64,000 nucleotides of DNA, taken from contig NZ_RAZF01000001.1 of assembly GCF_003612555.1 (NCBI RefSeq), forward strand, positions 344,882 to 408,881. Direction: 5' to 3'. The notes beneath the pieces were generated by a model, which did no database searches, had not been told where the DNA came from, and saw nothing but the letters and a program-made list of their open reading frames with translations. A program made the position numbers and the translations under genes. How positions within the stretch are numbered: position 1 is the stretch's first letter; the number at the start of each line of letters is the position of its first letter. Below, piece after piece: positions 33,544 to 40,955 of the stretch. The stretch is from Acutalibacter sp. 1XD8-33. Its GTDB lineage: Bacteria > Bacillota > Clostridia > Oscillospirales > Acutalibacteraceae.

Positions 33544-33572
33544 TTGACAAAGCCGGAGCGCCTTGGTATAAC
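33544..33572 (+). promoter_or_regulatory. Promoter of a candidate antisense antitoxin RNA
   Basis: TTGACA (33544-33549) and TATAAC (33567-33572) are 17 bases apart on the plus strand. The transcript would start near 33580 and run into the 3' part of the small hydrophobic gene encoded on the other strand at 33618-33698. This convergent layout is that of TxpA/RatA and BsrG/SR4 type I systems. The promoter is clear; the RNA is inferred. Confidence 0.65.
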
Positions 33573-33617
33573 AAGTATAGAAAAAGCACTGCCAATAGAC
33601 GGCTGGCCCGGTTTACG

Positions 33618-33698
33618 TTACTTTTTTGCTTCCTTGAGTGCCACGACCACAAGGGCCAGCAGCATTGTCATGATCGATAACAACTCAAAGTCACTCAT
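33618..33698 (-). CDS. Type I toxin-like small hydrophobic peptide (holin-like toxin)
   Basis: This 26-residue peptide reads MSDFELLSIMTMLLALVVV followed by ALKEAKK: a short acidic start, one membrane helix and a basic end. This is the pattern of the putative holin-like toxin family (TxpA/BsrG-like type I toxins). A very strong ribosome site, AAAGGAGGGC, lies just upstream of the ATG. A plus-strand promoter at 33544-33572 would produce an antisense RNA over its 3' end. The gene lies between the ylxM start and the ldh terminator. The peptide family is recognised with fair confidence; toxicity is inferred. Confidence 0.75.
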   Translation of the reverse strand: MSDFELLSIMTMLLALVVVALKEAKK

Positions 33699-33815
33699 CA
33701 GCTTGCCCTCCTTTCCAGTCGATTCCCCTTCGGGTTTCTTATGTAATCAGAAGGCCAACCGTCCACTCAGGGCAGCGGTTTACTATAAAAGCCGCACCAA
33801 CAGGAATTTGAATGC

Positions 33816-33846
33816 AGAGAAAAAGCCCGCCACAAAAGGCGGGCCT
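33816..33846 (-). terminator. Terminator of the lactate dehydrogenase gene
   Basis: On the minus strand GCCCGCCttttgtGGCGGGC is followed by TTTTTCTCTG, ten bases after the ldh stop codon. It insulates ldh from the small toxin-like gene downstream. Confidence 0.9.
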
Positions 33847-33855
33847 TCTCAATGT

Positions 33856-34806
33856 CTACATCTCCATCCCAGCGTAGCTTTCCTGGAGGATCCGACAGGA
33901 GGCGTCCATCTGCTCCCGCTCCTCCCCGGTGAGCTGCAATTCCAGCACCCGGTCCACGCCATTGCCATTGACAATGCAGGGCACGCCGGCATAGACGCCC
34001 TTCTGGCCGTACTCCCCCCGCAGCCGGGCGGAGACCGTGAGCACGCTGTTCTCGTCCCCCAGAACCGCCCGGCAGATACGCACCAGGGCCATGCCGATGC
34101 CGTAGTAGGTGGCGTTTTTCGCCTCGATAATCCGCTGGGCAGCGTCCCGTACCTCGCCGCTGAGGCGCTGCATCTCTTCGATCTGGTATTTCCCTCCGGA
34201 CTGCCCGCACACGTCCAGTACGGACTTGGTGGCGATCATGGCCTGGCTCCAGGGCACGAACTCGCTGTCCCCGTGCTCGCCCATCACATAGGCGTGCATG
34301 TTCCTGGGGTCCACAGAGAAGTATTCCCCCAGAAGATACCGCAGCCGGGCGGTGTCCAGGGTGGTGCCACTGCCAAAGACCCGGTTGGGGTTGAAGCCTG
34401 AGAGCTCGTAGGTCACCCGGGTCATGATGTCCACGGGGTTTGTGGCCACCAGGAACACGCCCCCGAAGCCGGAGCGCACCACCGGCTCGATGATGGACTG
34501 GAACACCGCCGCGTTGCGCTTGAGGAGCTCCAGCCGGGACTCGCCGGGCTTCTGGTTCACCCCGGCGCAGATGACCACGATATCCGCGTCCCCGCAGTCG
34601 GCGTACTCGCCCGCGTAGATTTTCATGGTGGAGCTGGCAAAGGCCACCCCGTGGTTCAGGTCCATGGCCTCGCCCTGGGCCCGGCGCTTGTTCACGTCTA
34701 CCAGCACCATCTCGTCGCAGAGGGAACGGTTCAGGGCGGAATAGGCGAAGCTCATGCCCACCATGCCCGCGCCCACCAGAACGATTTTCCGCTTATTATT
34801 GCACAT
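33856..34806 (-). CDS. ldh: L-lactate dehydrogenase
   Basis: This 316-residue enzyme reduces pyruvate to L-lactate with NADH. It has the Rossmann loop VLVGAGMVGMSFAYSAL, the coenzyme aspartate in VLVDVNKRRAQGEAMDLNHG, VICAGVNQKPGESRLELLKRN, LVATNPVDIMT, the substrate-binding arginine in FGSGTTLDTARLRYLL and the catalytic histidine in YVMGEHGDSEFVPWS. The GSGT-LD form fits LDH rather than malate dehydrogenase. It is monocistronic, with its own terminator, and an inverted repeat in its upstream region may be an operator. Confidence 0.95.
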   Translation of the reverse strand: MCNNKRKIVLVGAGMVGMSFAYSALNRSLCDEMVLVDVNKRRAQGEAMDLNHGVAFASSTMKIYAGEYADCGDADIVVICAGVNQKPGESRLELLKRNAAVFQSIIEPVVRSGFGGVFLVATNPVDIMTRVTYELSGFNPNRVFGSGTTLDTARLRYLLGEYFSVDPRNMHAYVMGEHGDSEFVPWSQAMIATKSVLDVCGQSGGKYQIEEMQRLSGEVRDAAQRIIEAKNATYYGIGMALVRICRAVLGDENSVLTVSARLRGEYGQKGVYAGVPCIVNGNGVDRVLELQLTGEEREQMDASCRILQESYAGMEM

Positions 34807-34865
34807 TTTGATTCCCCGCCTTTCTCAATTGATGTGCTTTATTCTCCCCGAAAAACCAGCTTTTA

Positions 34866-34892
34866 TCACAAAACATCTTCCAGAATTTGTGA
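34866..34892. promoter_or_regulatory. Candidate operator between ldh and the DUF1848 gene
   Basis: TCACAAA (34866-34872) and TTTGTGA (34886-34892) form a perfect seven-base inverted repeat with a 13-base spacer. It lies 9 bases before the DUF1848 promoter and 60 bases before the ldh start. A redox-responsive regulator is possible, but the half-sites are in the opposite order from the Rex consensus. Confidence 0.4.
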
Positions 34893-34900
34893 AATTTCTA

Positions 34901-34929
34901 TTGACAAGTCTCTCGCAAGGTGGTATGGT
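34901..34929 (+). promoter_or_regulatory. Promoter of the DUF1848 gene
   Basis: TTGACA (34901-34906) and TATGGT (34924-34929) are 17 bases apart. The -10 box is imperfect. The start codon is 65 bases further on, preceded by AAAGGAGG. Confidence 0.6.
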
Positions 34930-34993
34930 GGACATAACAGTATGAGGGGAAAGTATACAATATCACTTAAACGAATCCCAAAGGAGGCCTTTC

Positions 34994-35926
34994 ATGATCC
35001 TCAGCGCCAGCCGTCGCACCGACCTCCCCGCCCACTATTTTCCCTGGTTTCTCCGCCGCCTTCAAGAGGGCTTTCTGCTGGTGCGCAACCCCATGAATCC
35101 CCGGCAGATCAGCCGCGTGGACCTGTCCCCCGGGATCGTGGACGGAATCGTTTTCTGGACCAAAAACCCCATCCCCATGCTCTCCCGCCTGGACGCTCTC
35201 CAGGGTTATCCCTACTATTTCCAGTTCACGATCACCCCCTATGGGCCGGAAATCGAGCCCGGGGTGCCGGACAAACGGGAGCGCGTCATCCCCGCTTTCC
35301 AGCAGCTTTCCCGGCAGATCGGGTCCCAGCGGATGATCTGGCGGTATGACCCCATCTTCCTCTCTTCTGCCTACACCTGGGATTTCCACCTCTCCCGCTT
35401 TCGGGAATACGCCCGGCTGCTGGCCCCCTATGCCCGGGAATGCACCATCAGCTTTCTGGACTACTACCGATGCATGAAAAAAGCCGCCGCCCGGCTGGGG
35501 CTGGAGCGGCCCTCGCCCGCCCGGCAGGCCGCTTTCGCCCAGGAGCTGGCCTCCATCGCCCGGGAGTATGGCCTGCGGCTGACCGCCTGCGCGGAAGAGC
35601 TGTCCCTGGCCCTCTATGGCATAGAGCCCGCCCGGTGCGTGGACAGCCGCGTCTTTTCCCAGCTCTTGGGGGTCCCCCTCTCCGTCCCCAAGGCCAAAGG
35701 ACAGCGTCCTCACTGCGGCTGCGTGGAAAGCGTTGACGTGGGCGCGTACAGCTCCTGCCCCAACGGCTGTCTCTACTGCTATGCCAACCACAGCCCTTCC
35801 GCCGCCTCTCCCGCCCACGACCCGAGTTCCCCTCTGCTTCTGGGCCACCCGGGCCCGGAGGACCAGATTGTCCCGCGGCAAGCCCGCAGCTGTGCCAGCG
35901 CCCAGCAAAGCCTTTTTAACCGTTAA
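34994..35926 (+). CDS. DUF1848 family protein with cysteine cluster
   Basis: This 310-residue protein begins MILSASRRTDLPAHYFPWFLRRLQEGFLLVRNP, the DUF1848 signature, and has DGIVFWTKNPIPML and YYFQFTITPYGPEIEPGVPDK. Near the end is CGCVESVDVGAYSSCPNGCLYCYAN, a cysteine cluster (CxxxC-like plus CxxC) that probably binds an iron-sulfur centre. The TIM-barrel-like layout is distantly like radical SAM and spore photoproduct lyase families. The role is unknown. AAAGGAGG precedes the ATG; the gene has its own promoter. Confidence 0.85.
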   Translation: MILSASRRTDLPAHYFPWFLRRLQEGFLLVRNPMNPRQISRVDLSPGIVDGIVFWTKNPIPMLSRLDALQGYPYYFQFTITPYGPEIEPGVPDKRERVIPAFQQLSRQIGSQRMIWRYDPIFLSSAYTWDFHLSRFREYARLLAPYARECTISFLDYYRCMKKAAARLGLERPSPARQAAFAQELASIAREYGLRLTACAEELSLALYGIEPARCVDSRVFSQLLGVPLSVPKAKGQRPHCGCVESVDVGAYSSCPNGCLYCYANHSPSAASPAHDPSSPLLLGHPGPEDQIVPRQARSCASAQQSLFNR

Positions 35927-35932
35927 CCCCTA

Positions 35933-35962
35933 TTGACATTTCCCGAGAAAATAGGGTATAAT
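35933..35962 (+). promoter_or_regulatory. Promoter of the PilZ gene
   Basis: TTGACA (35933-35938) and TATAAT (35957-35962) lie 18 bases apart, both perfect boxes. The start codon of the PilZ gene is 80 bases downstream. Confidence 0.85.
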
Positions 35963-36041
35963 AAGTTACAATAAATTTCCTGCCGGGGGATGGGTGTTTG
36001 GGCTGTCCGTCCCCTATTCCCTGGGGAAAAGGATGGTATAT

Positions 36042-36749
36042 ATGAGCTTTCTGAAAAATCTGTTTTCCCATAAAGGCCAGGAGGACGCCTCTCAAAGTCT
36101 GGCCTTAGAGGAGTTTCCCGAGCTGTATGAGGGTATGGCCCTGGACATTGTCTCCTCAGACGGCAAGCTGCTGTTTACCGCCCGGCTCACCGCGTTCTCG
36201 CAGGACGGCCTCACCCTGGAACGCATGCCCGGCTGCCTGGCCTTCACCATCTGCCCTGTGGGCAGCGCCGTCTCCATCCGGGGCTACAACCGGCGGTTCA
36301 ACTCCTTTAACCTGAGCGCCACCGTCCAGGAGTCCTCGCGGATTATCTTCCGGGTCTCCAACCTGACGGCCCAGCGCGTCACCAACCAGCGCCTCACTTT
36401 CCGCCTGCCCATGAACATCCCCGCCTCTCTCTACCGCCAGGATGACGAACGGTTCTCTCGGCCGGAAAAATGCACTCTGGTGGACCTGAGCACCAGCGGC
36501 GCCTGCGTGGAGTCGGAATACATACATCCAGAGGACGAGGTTCTCCGGGTACGGTTCAAGCTGAAAGACTATCCCACCATGACCTTTTTAGGCCAGATTG
36601 TCCGGGGCGGCGAGTTCAACGATTCCGGCATGTACCGCTATGGCATTCTGTTCGCCCAGCTCAGCGAGGATGAGCTCACCTCCCTCACCCGCACTTTGTA
36701 CAACCTGCAAACGGACAGCCGCAAAGAGTGGAACGAAACCTATCCGTAA
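36042..36749 (+). CDS. PilZ-domain c-di-GMP receptor
   Basis: This 235-residue protein has an N-terminal YcgR-like barrel (LYEGMALDIVSSDGKLLFTARLTAFSQDGLTLER) and a C-terminal PilZ domain. The PilZ domain carries NQRLTFRLPMNIPASLYR (arginine switch) and CTLVDLSTSGACVES, the D-x-S-x-x-G motif that binds cyclic di-GMP. Such proteins slow flagellar motors or control surface attachment in response to the second messenger; no flagellar gene is in the window. ATG at 36042 is used because AAAGGATGG precedes it. It is transcribed alone from a strong promoter. Confidence 0.88.
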   Translation: MSFLKNLFSHKGQEDASQSLALEEFPELYEGMALDIVSSDGKLLFTARLTAFSQDGLTLERMPGCLAFTICPVGSAVSIRGYNRRFNSFNLSATVQESSRIIFRVSNLTAQRVTNQRLTFRLPMNIPASLYRQDDERFSRPEKCTLVDLSTSGACVESEYIHPEDEVLRVRFKLKDYPTMTFLGQIVRGGEFNDSGMYRYGILFAQLSEDELTSLTRTLYNLQTDSRKEWNETYP

Positions 36750-37241
36750 CGCTCTTATCTATGGGTTTTGAGCGTAATACTGTGTGGCCTCCGCCGCCAC
36801 AGATCGGCGGCTACGGCAAGGGTGCTAGTCTCCAGTGGAGACTGTCCAGCGACGACCGAGCCGGCAGGCGAGACCGTGAAACTCCGGCCTCGCCTGCCGG
36901 CTCGGTCAGTTCGCAGCATTGTCTGCAATACTTGGCTTCGCCAAGTATCCGGCAGACGCTCACCCCACACCCTGCGAGCTTTTGAAAAAGCTCGATCAAA
37001 ACCTTTACCCTGAATAGCCTTGGCCGGACCAGCTGTATATTTGGCAATGCCAAGTTTACAGCTGGTCTGGGGTCTGGGGGCGCTGGTCCCCAGTGGGGAC
37101 CGTCAAGCGCCGACCGAACCGGCAGGTGAGAAGAAACTCCTGAACCGCCAGAGTCCAAGCGCAGCGAAGCGAGCACCGCTTTCAATAAAGTATACTTTCT
37201 GAGAGATCGTGCGCGTAGCCACTGGCTATCAGAAAGTATAG
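36750..37241. repeat. Repeat mosaic between the PilZ and larE genes
   Basis: No gene is seen. There are two AGT-loop hairpins in the same orientation, AGTCTCC-agt-GGAGACT (36827-36843) and GGTCCCC-agt-GGGGACC (37085-37101). Each is followed by GACCGA-CCGGCAGG-GAGA. Between them lie TACTTGGCttcGCCAAGTA (36930-36948), GAGCTTttgaAAAAGCTC (36978-36995) and CCAGCTGTAtatttGGCAAtgcc repeats. At 37190-37241 is the TATACTTTCTGAGAGAT...ATCAGAAAGTATA inverted repeat. Confidence 0.8.
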
Positions 37242-37268
37242 TGCTTTCAAATAAAAGGAGGGAAGAAA

Positions 37269-38015
37269 GTGGATCTGACAGACTTTTTTATAGAGAACCC
37301 CAAGGTGGCGCTGGGGCTCTCCGGTGGGGTGGATTCCGCCTATCTTCTATATGCAGGGAAGAAAGGCGGCGCGGATGTTGGTGCTTTCTTTATCAAAACC
37401 ATGTTTCAGCCGGCCTTTGAGTTGGAGGACGCCCGGCGGCTCTGCCAGGAGCTGGGGGTGGAACTGCATGTGGTGGAAGAGGACATTTTAAGCCAGGAGA
37501 TGGTCCGAATCAATCCGCCGGACCGCTGCTATTGGTGCAAGCAGAAGCTGTTTTCCGCGCTGAAGAAGGCCGCCGCGGCCCTGGGCTACCCGGTGGTGAT
37601 AGACGGCACCAACGCCTCCGACAGCGCGGAGGACCGTCCGGGCATGAGGGCTCTGGGAGAGCTTTCTGTGCGCTCCCCCCTGCGGGAGTGCGGGCTTACC
37701 AAGGACCAGGTGAGGGCGCTGTCGAAAGAGGCGGGTCTGTTCACCTGGAACAAACCGGCCTATGCCTGCCTGGCCACCCGAATTCCCACAGGCCGGTGGA
37801 TATCTCCCGAGGAGCTGTCAAAGGTGGAGCAGGCAGAAACGTTTCTGTCTGGCCTGGGGTTTGCGGATTTTCGGGTACGGGTATTCCATGGCAGCGCGCG
37901 GATTCAGGTGCGGGAAGAGCAGTTTGACATGGCCCTAGAGAAACGGCGGGATATTTTGGCCCGGCTGGGAGAGCTTTTTCCCGCGGTGCTGCTGGACCTG
38001 CAACCCCGTGGATAG
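37269..38015 (+). CDS. larE: ATP-dependent sacrificial sulfur transferase LarE
   Basis: LarE donates the sulfur of its own cysteine to build the nickel-pincer cofactor of lactate racemase. The 248-residue protein has the PP-loop LGLSGGVDSAYLLYAGKKGG, DRCYWCKQKLFSAL, VVIDGTNASDSAEDRPGMRALGELSVRSPL and NKPAYACLATRIPTGRWIS, where the cysteine of ACLATR matches the sacrificial residue. It starts with GTG, with AAAGGAGGG seven bases before. No larA, larB or larC is in the window. Confidence 0.9.
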   Translation: MDLTDFFIENPKVALGLSGGVDSAYLLYAGKKGGADVGAFFIKTMFQPAFELEDARRLCQELGVELHVVEEDILSQEMVRINPPDRCYWCKQKLFSALKKAAAALGYPVVIDGTNASDSAEDRPGMRALGELSVRSPLRECGLTKDQVRALSKEAGLFTWNKPAYACLATRIPTGRWISPEELSKVEQAETFLSGLGFADFRVRVFHGSARIQVREEQFDMALEKRRDILARLGELFPAVLLDLQPRG

Positions 38016-38019
38016 CGTT

Positions 38020-38134
38020 TATAGTAAACGCACTTGAAAATCGGTATATACCGATTTTCAAGCTGGGCGGCACAGCAGTTGCTGCGCCGCCTGGTTCAAA
38101 AGAGGCATACCTCTTTTGAACTGCGTTAACTATA
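38020..38134. repeat. 115-bp element with terminal inverted repeats, copy A
   Basis: The ends TATAGTAAACGCA and TGCGTTAACTATA are inverted repeats with one mismatch. Inside are two perfect hairpins, CTTGAAAATCGGTatATACCGATTTTCAAG-type (38031-38060) and GGTTCAAAAGAGGcatACCTCTTTTGAAC-type (38093-38121), around GGCGGCACAGCAGTTGCTGCGCCGCC. Other copies are at 45848, 47421 and 20515, with half a copy at 60299. It resembles a MITE or REP-like element; no transposase is nearby. Confidence 0.8.
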
Positions 38135-38160
38135 TGATGGATTCGCCATTGTTTCCACAG

Positions 38161-38217
38161 AAAAAAGACAGCAGTCCCCCTTTTCAAAGGAGGACCGCTG
38201 TCCTTTTTGCTTCCTTT
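38161..38217. terminator. Bidirectional terminator between larE and the histidine kinase
   Basis: AAAAAAGACAGCAGTCCCCC and AGGAGGACCGCTGTCCTTTTT pair across a TTTTCAAA loop, with U runs on both strands. It ends larE rightward and the kinase operon leftward. Confidence 0.85.
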
Positions 38218-38221
38218 TTCT

Positions 38222-40003
38222 TTACGCTTTGAGTTCCGGGGAATTCGGCCCGGCAGGAGGCTCCGGCAAAGGAGGTTCCGGAACAGCAGCCGGGGCCGGC
38301 GCCGCTCCTGATGGGACCGGAGGAGTCCCCATACTCTTTTCATAGCTGAAGAGGCCTTCTCCGCCACCTCTCTCCACCAGGGGGAATTGCACCGTGGCAA
38401 TGAACAGATCCCCGTCTGTGCGCACGAAGAAACACCCGCCGCAGGCCTCGGTAAAGCTCTTTGCAATGGAGAGCCCCAGGCCGCTGCCCTCGGTGGTGCG
38501 GTTCTGGTCCCCCCGGACAAACCGGGCGGTGAGGTCCTCGCCGTTCATGGTGATCTCCGTCTTGGAGATATTGCGGATGCTCACCTGCACCACTCCCGCC
38601 TGGGCGGAAAGGGCTACGTAGACCCGAGAGCCTTCCAGGGAATACTGGGTACAGTTGCGGATGAGATTCTGGAAAACCCGATAGAGCCGCGGGCCGTCCG
38701 CGTGGACGATCATGGCCGCGTCGGGAATGTCCACCCGGAATTGCAGCTGGGAGCGCTGAATGGTTTCATCCATCTCCACAAAGGTCTGCTTCAGCAGCCG
38801 CCCGATGTCCAGGTCCTCCAGGTTCAGGCTGATGTTCCCGGTGGCCGCCTTGGATACCTCGAAAACGTCCTGGACAATGCTGTTCAGGCGCTGGGCCTTC
38901 TGAGAGAGAATGTTGACATAGTCTTTGGCCGCTTCCGGCAGGCCGGGCTCCCTCTTCAAAAGCTCCACGTAGCTGATTACCGAGGTGAGGGGGGTCTTGA
39001 TGTCGTGGGAGACATTGGTAATCAGCTCGATTTTGGTGCGGTCGGCCTTGGTCCCCTCCTCCACAGCTTTCTGCACGCCGGTGCGGATCATGTTCAGCTG
39101 CATGGCGCAGTCATAGAGATTGCTGGTGGGCGGCACATGGTTCACCGCGTTCAGGTCTCCGCCGTACATCTCCGTGATCTGGGCCATCAGCAGGTTCCAG
39201 TCACGCAGGTCCCGTTTCAGGGCAAGGATATACCACCACACAGTGCCGATAACGCCAATCAGGGCAATAAGGGGCACCGTGAGAGCCAGCTTGTCCCGGG
39301 CGTGCTGGCCATGGTCATAGAGAAAGTTGACCGCCACAGCATAGCCGAAGATGCCAAACACCACCAGGAACACTACCATGGCGATGGTGCTGTACAGCCG
39401 GCGGACAGCCCGCTGCTCAAAAGTGGTCATGGCGTGGTAGTCGTTTACCCGTACCAGGATGGAATGGATAATGTTGTGACCGAAAAACCGATGGTTGCGG
39501 CCAATGTCCAGACAGAGAAAATATACTGTCAGCACGCCCAGGATGGAGAAGAGGAAGCATCGCTCGGTGCTGGTCCAGCCGAAAAGGCTCATGCCGAAAA
39601 CCACCAGTGGCCCCAGAATAAGCAGCTTCACCTCTACCCAGACCCGCCCCAGAGCTCGGGCGACTACCGCCTCAAAAGCCCGCCTGTCCCTGCGGAAGGC
39701 AAAGATAAAAATCAGCGCCGTCAGGACGACAGCCACCGCGCTGGCAATCTTCACCCCATATTCATAGGCCAAGTCGGTGGGCTCCGCCTTATGGAACACA
39801 CCGTCAGACCCCTGTTCCAGGTATGGGGGAACGCTCCCGGCGAACTGGTGGACACTGTCTGTGGCATACTCCGTCATGCCCGGGCTCACCAGCACCATAA
39901 TGGCAAACACCATGGCGACGCTGGCCGTACACAGGATAAACAGCAGGCACACCCAGGACACCAGCCCCTTGAAGGTGCTAGTGCTTTTCAAATTTATATC
40001 CAA
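38222..40003 (-). CDS. Membrane sensor histidine kinase
   Basis: This 593-residue kinase has an N-terminal membrane helix, an outside loop of about 55 residues, then several further helices (to about residue 275), so sensing may occur within the membrane. The HisKA domain has TNVSHDIKTPLTSVISYVELLKREPG, with the phosphorylated histidine. The ATPase domain has FQNLIRNCTQYS (N box), a weak G1 region and EGSGLGLSIAKSF (G2). It ends with a proline-rich tail of about 45 residues (PPVPSGAAPAPAAVPEPPLP), rare in this family. It overlaps its response regulator by 26 bases. Ligand unknown. Confidence 0.9.
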   Translation of the reverse strand: MDINLKSTSTFKGLVSWVCLLFILCTASVAMVFAIMVLVSPGMTEYATDSVHQFAGSVPPYLEQGSDGVFHKAEPTDLAYEYGVKIASAVAVVLTALIFIFAFRRDRRAFEAVVARALGRVWVEVKLLILGPLVVFGMSLFGWTSTERCFLFSILGVLTVYFLCLDIGRNHRFFGHNIIHSILVRVNDYHAMTTFEQRAVRRLYSTIAMVVFLVVFGIFGYAVAVNFLYDHGQHARDKLALTVPLIALIGVIGTVWWYILALKRDLRDWNLLMAQITEMYGGDLNAVNHVPPTSNLYDCAMQLNMIRTGVQKAVEEGTKADRTKIELITNVSHDIKTPLTSVISYVELLKREPGLPEAAKDYVNILSQKAQRLNSIVQDVFEVSKAATGNISLNLEDLDIGRLLKQTFVEMDETIQRSQLQFRVDIPDAAMIVHADGPRLYRVFQNLIRNCTQYSLEGSRVYVALSAQAGVVQVSIRNISKTEITMNGEDLTARFVRGDQNRTTEGSGLGLSIAKSFTEACGGCFFVRTDGDLFIATVQFPLVERGGGEGLFSYEKSMGTPPVPSGAAPAPAAVPEPPLPEPPAGPNSPELKA

Positions 40004-40682
40004 TTCCCCACACCACCTTCAGATATTCCGGTTCGCTGGGATTGATCTCGATTTTTTCCCGGATCCGCCGGATGTGCACCATCACCGTATTCTCTGTGGA
40101 ATAGGCCGACTCGTTCCAGATTTTGCTGTAAATCTCCTCCGCCGGGAAGATCCGGCCGGGGCTGCGCATCAAAAGCTCCACGATCTTCGTCTCCGTGGCG
40201 GTGAGCTTGATGGGCTCGTCATCGGCATAGAGCACGTGTTCGTCCAGATTGAACCGCAGGCGGCCGTTTAAAATCACATTTTCCCCCTGGGAGTTGATGT
40301 CCCCCAGGCTGGTGTACCGCCGCAGCTGAGACTTCACCCGGGCCGCCAGCTCCTGGGGGTTAAAGGGCTTGGTGACGTAGTCGTCCGCGCCCATGGAGAG
40401 GCCCAGGACCTTGTCGCTGTTCTCGCTTTTGGCGGAGAGGACGATGATAGGCAGGTTCTTTCCCTCCCGGATGCGCATAATGGCGGAAAGGCCGTCCAGG
40501 CGGGGCATCATCACGTCAATGATAATCAGGTGGATATTTTTTGTCGCGACCAGATCCAGGGCTTCCAGGCCGTCGTAGGCCTTGAAAACGGTGTATCCCT
40601 CGCCTTCCAGAGTCAGGGCGATGGCCCGCACGATTTCCCGGTCGTCGTCCACCACCAGGATATTTTTGCCGTCGTTTTCCAT
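39978..40682 (-). CDS. OmpR-family response regulator
   Basis: This 234-residue regulator has a receiver domain with ILVVDDDREIVRAI (acidic pocket), LIIIDVMMPRLDG (phosphorylated aspartate), LPIIVLSAKSE and GADDYVTKPFNPQELAAR (switch lysine). A winged-helix output domain follows (LTATETKIVELLMRSPGRIFPAEEIYSKIWNESAYSTENTVMVHIRRIREKI). It is close to the VanR branch. ATG at 40682 is used by homology with AAAGGATGG upstream. It is the first gene of the two-component operon and has a promoter of its own. Confidence 0.94.
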   Translation of the reverse strand: MENDGKNILVVDDDREIVRAIALTLEGEGYTVFKAYDGLEALDLVATKNIHLIIIDVMMPRLDGLSAIMRIREGKNLPIIVLSAKSENSDKVLGLSMGADDYVTKPFNPQELAARVKSQLRRYTSLGDINSQGENVILNGRLRFNLDEHVLYADDEPIKLTATETKIVELLMRSPGRIFPAEEIYSKIWNESAYSTENTVMVHIRRIREKIEINPSEPEYLKVVWGIGYKFEKH

Positions 40683-40745
40683 AAGAATCCGCCATCCTTT
40701 CGTTGAGCCCCGCTCTGCGGCGGCCCATAAGTTCTCCATAGTAGA

Positions 40746-40774
40746 ATTCTAACCGGAATGCCTTACGATTTCAA
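40746..40774 (-). promoter_or_regulatory. Promoter of the two-component operon
   Basis: TTGAAA (40769-40774) and TAGAAT (40746-40751) are 17 bases apart on the minus strand. Flanking TTCGTAAGAAATTCGT and ATCGTAAGGCATTCC have related half-sites (TCGTAAG-ATTC), possible binding sites for the regulator itself. Confidence 0.6.
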
Positions 40775-40895
40775 CACGAATTTCTTACGAAAATTATACT
40801 TTCTAAGCGTATGTGTTGGCCCCTGGCAGTTGGCAGCCGAGACCCTTTGCGGCGGAGGCCACACAGTATTACTCTTCAAAAGTATATTTTGAGAG

Positions 40896-40932
40896 ACAAA
40901 ACCGGGCCCCCAATCAAGGGAACCCGGTTCTG
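40896..40932 (-). terminator. Terminator after glgP
   Basis: On the minus strand AACCGGGttcccttgattgggggCCCGGTTTTGTCT forms a hairpin with a U-rich end, 25 bases after the glgP stop. The rest of the gap, to 40745, has a partial TATACTTTCT repeat. Confidence 0.7.
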
Positions 40933-40955
40933 TGTTTACAGGCTAAGAACCTGTA

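Noticed and set aside
34866..34892. Rex operator before ldh
   Set aside because: Rex sites have TTGTGA first and TCACAA second with a short spacer; here the halves are reversed and 13 bases apart.
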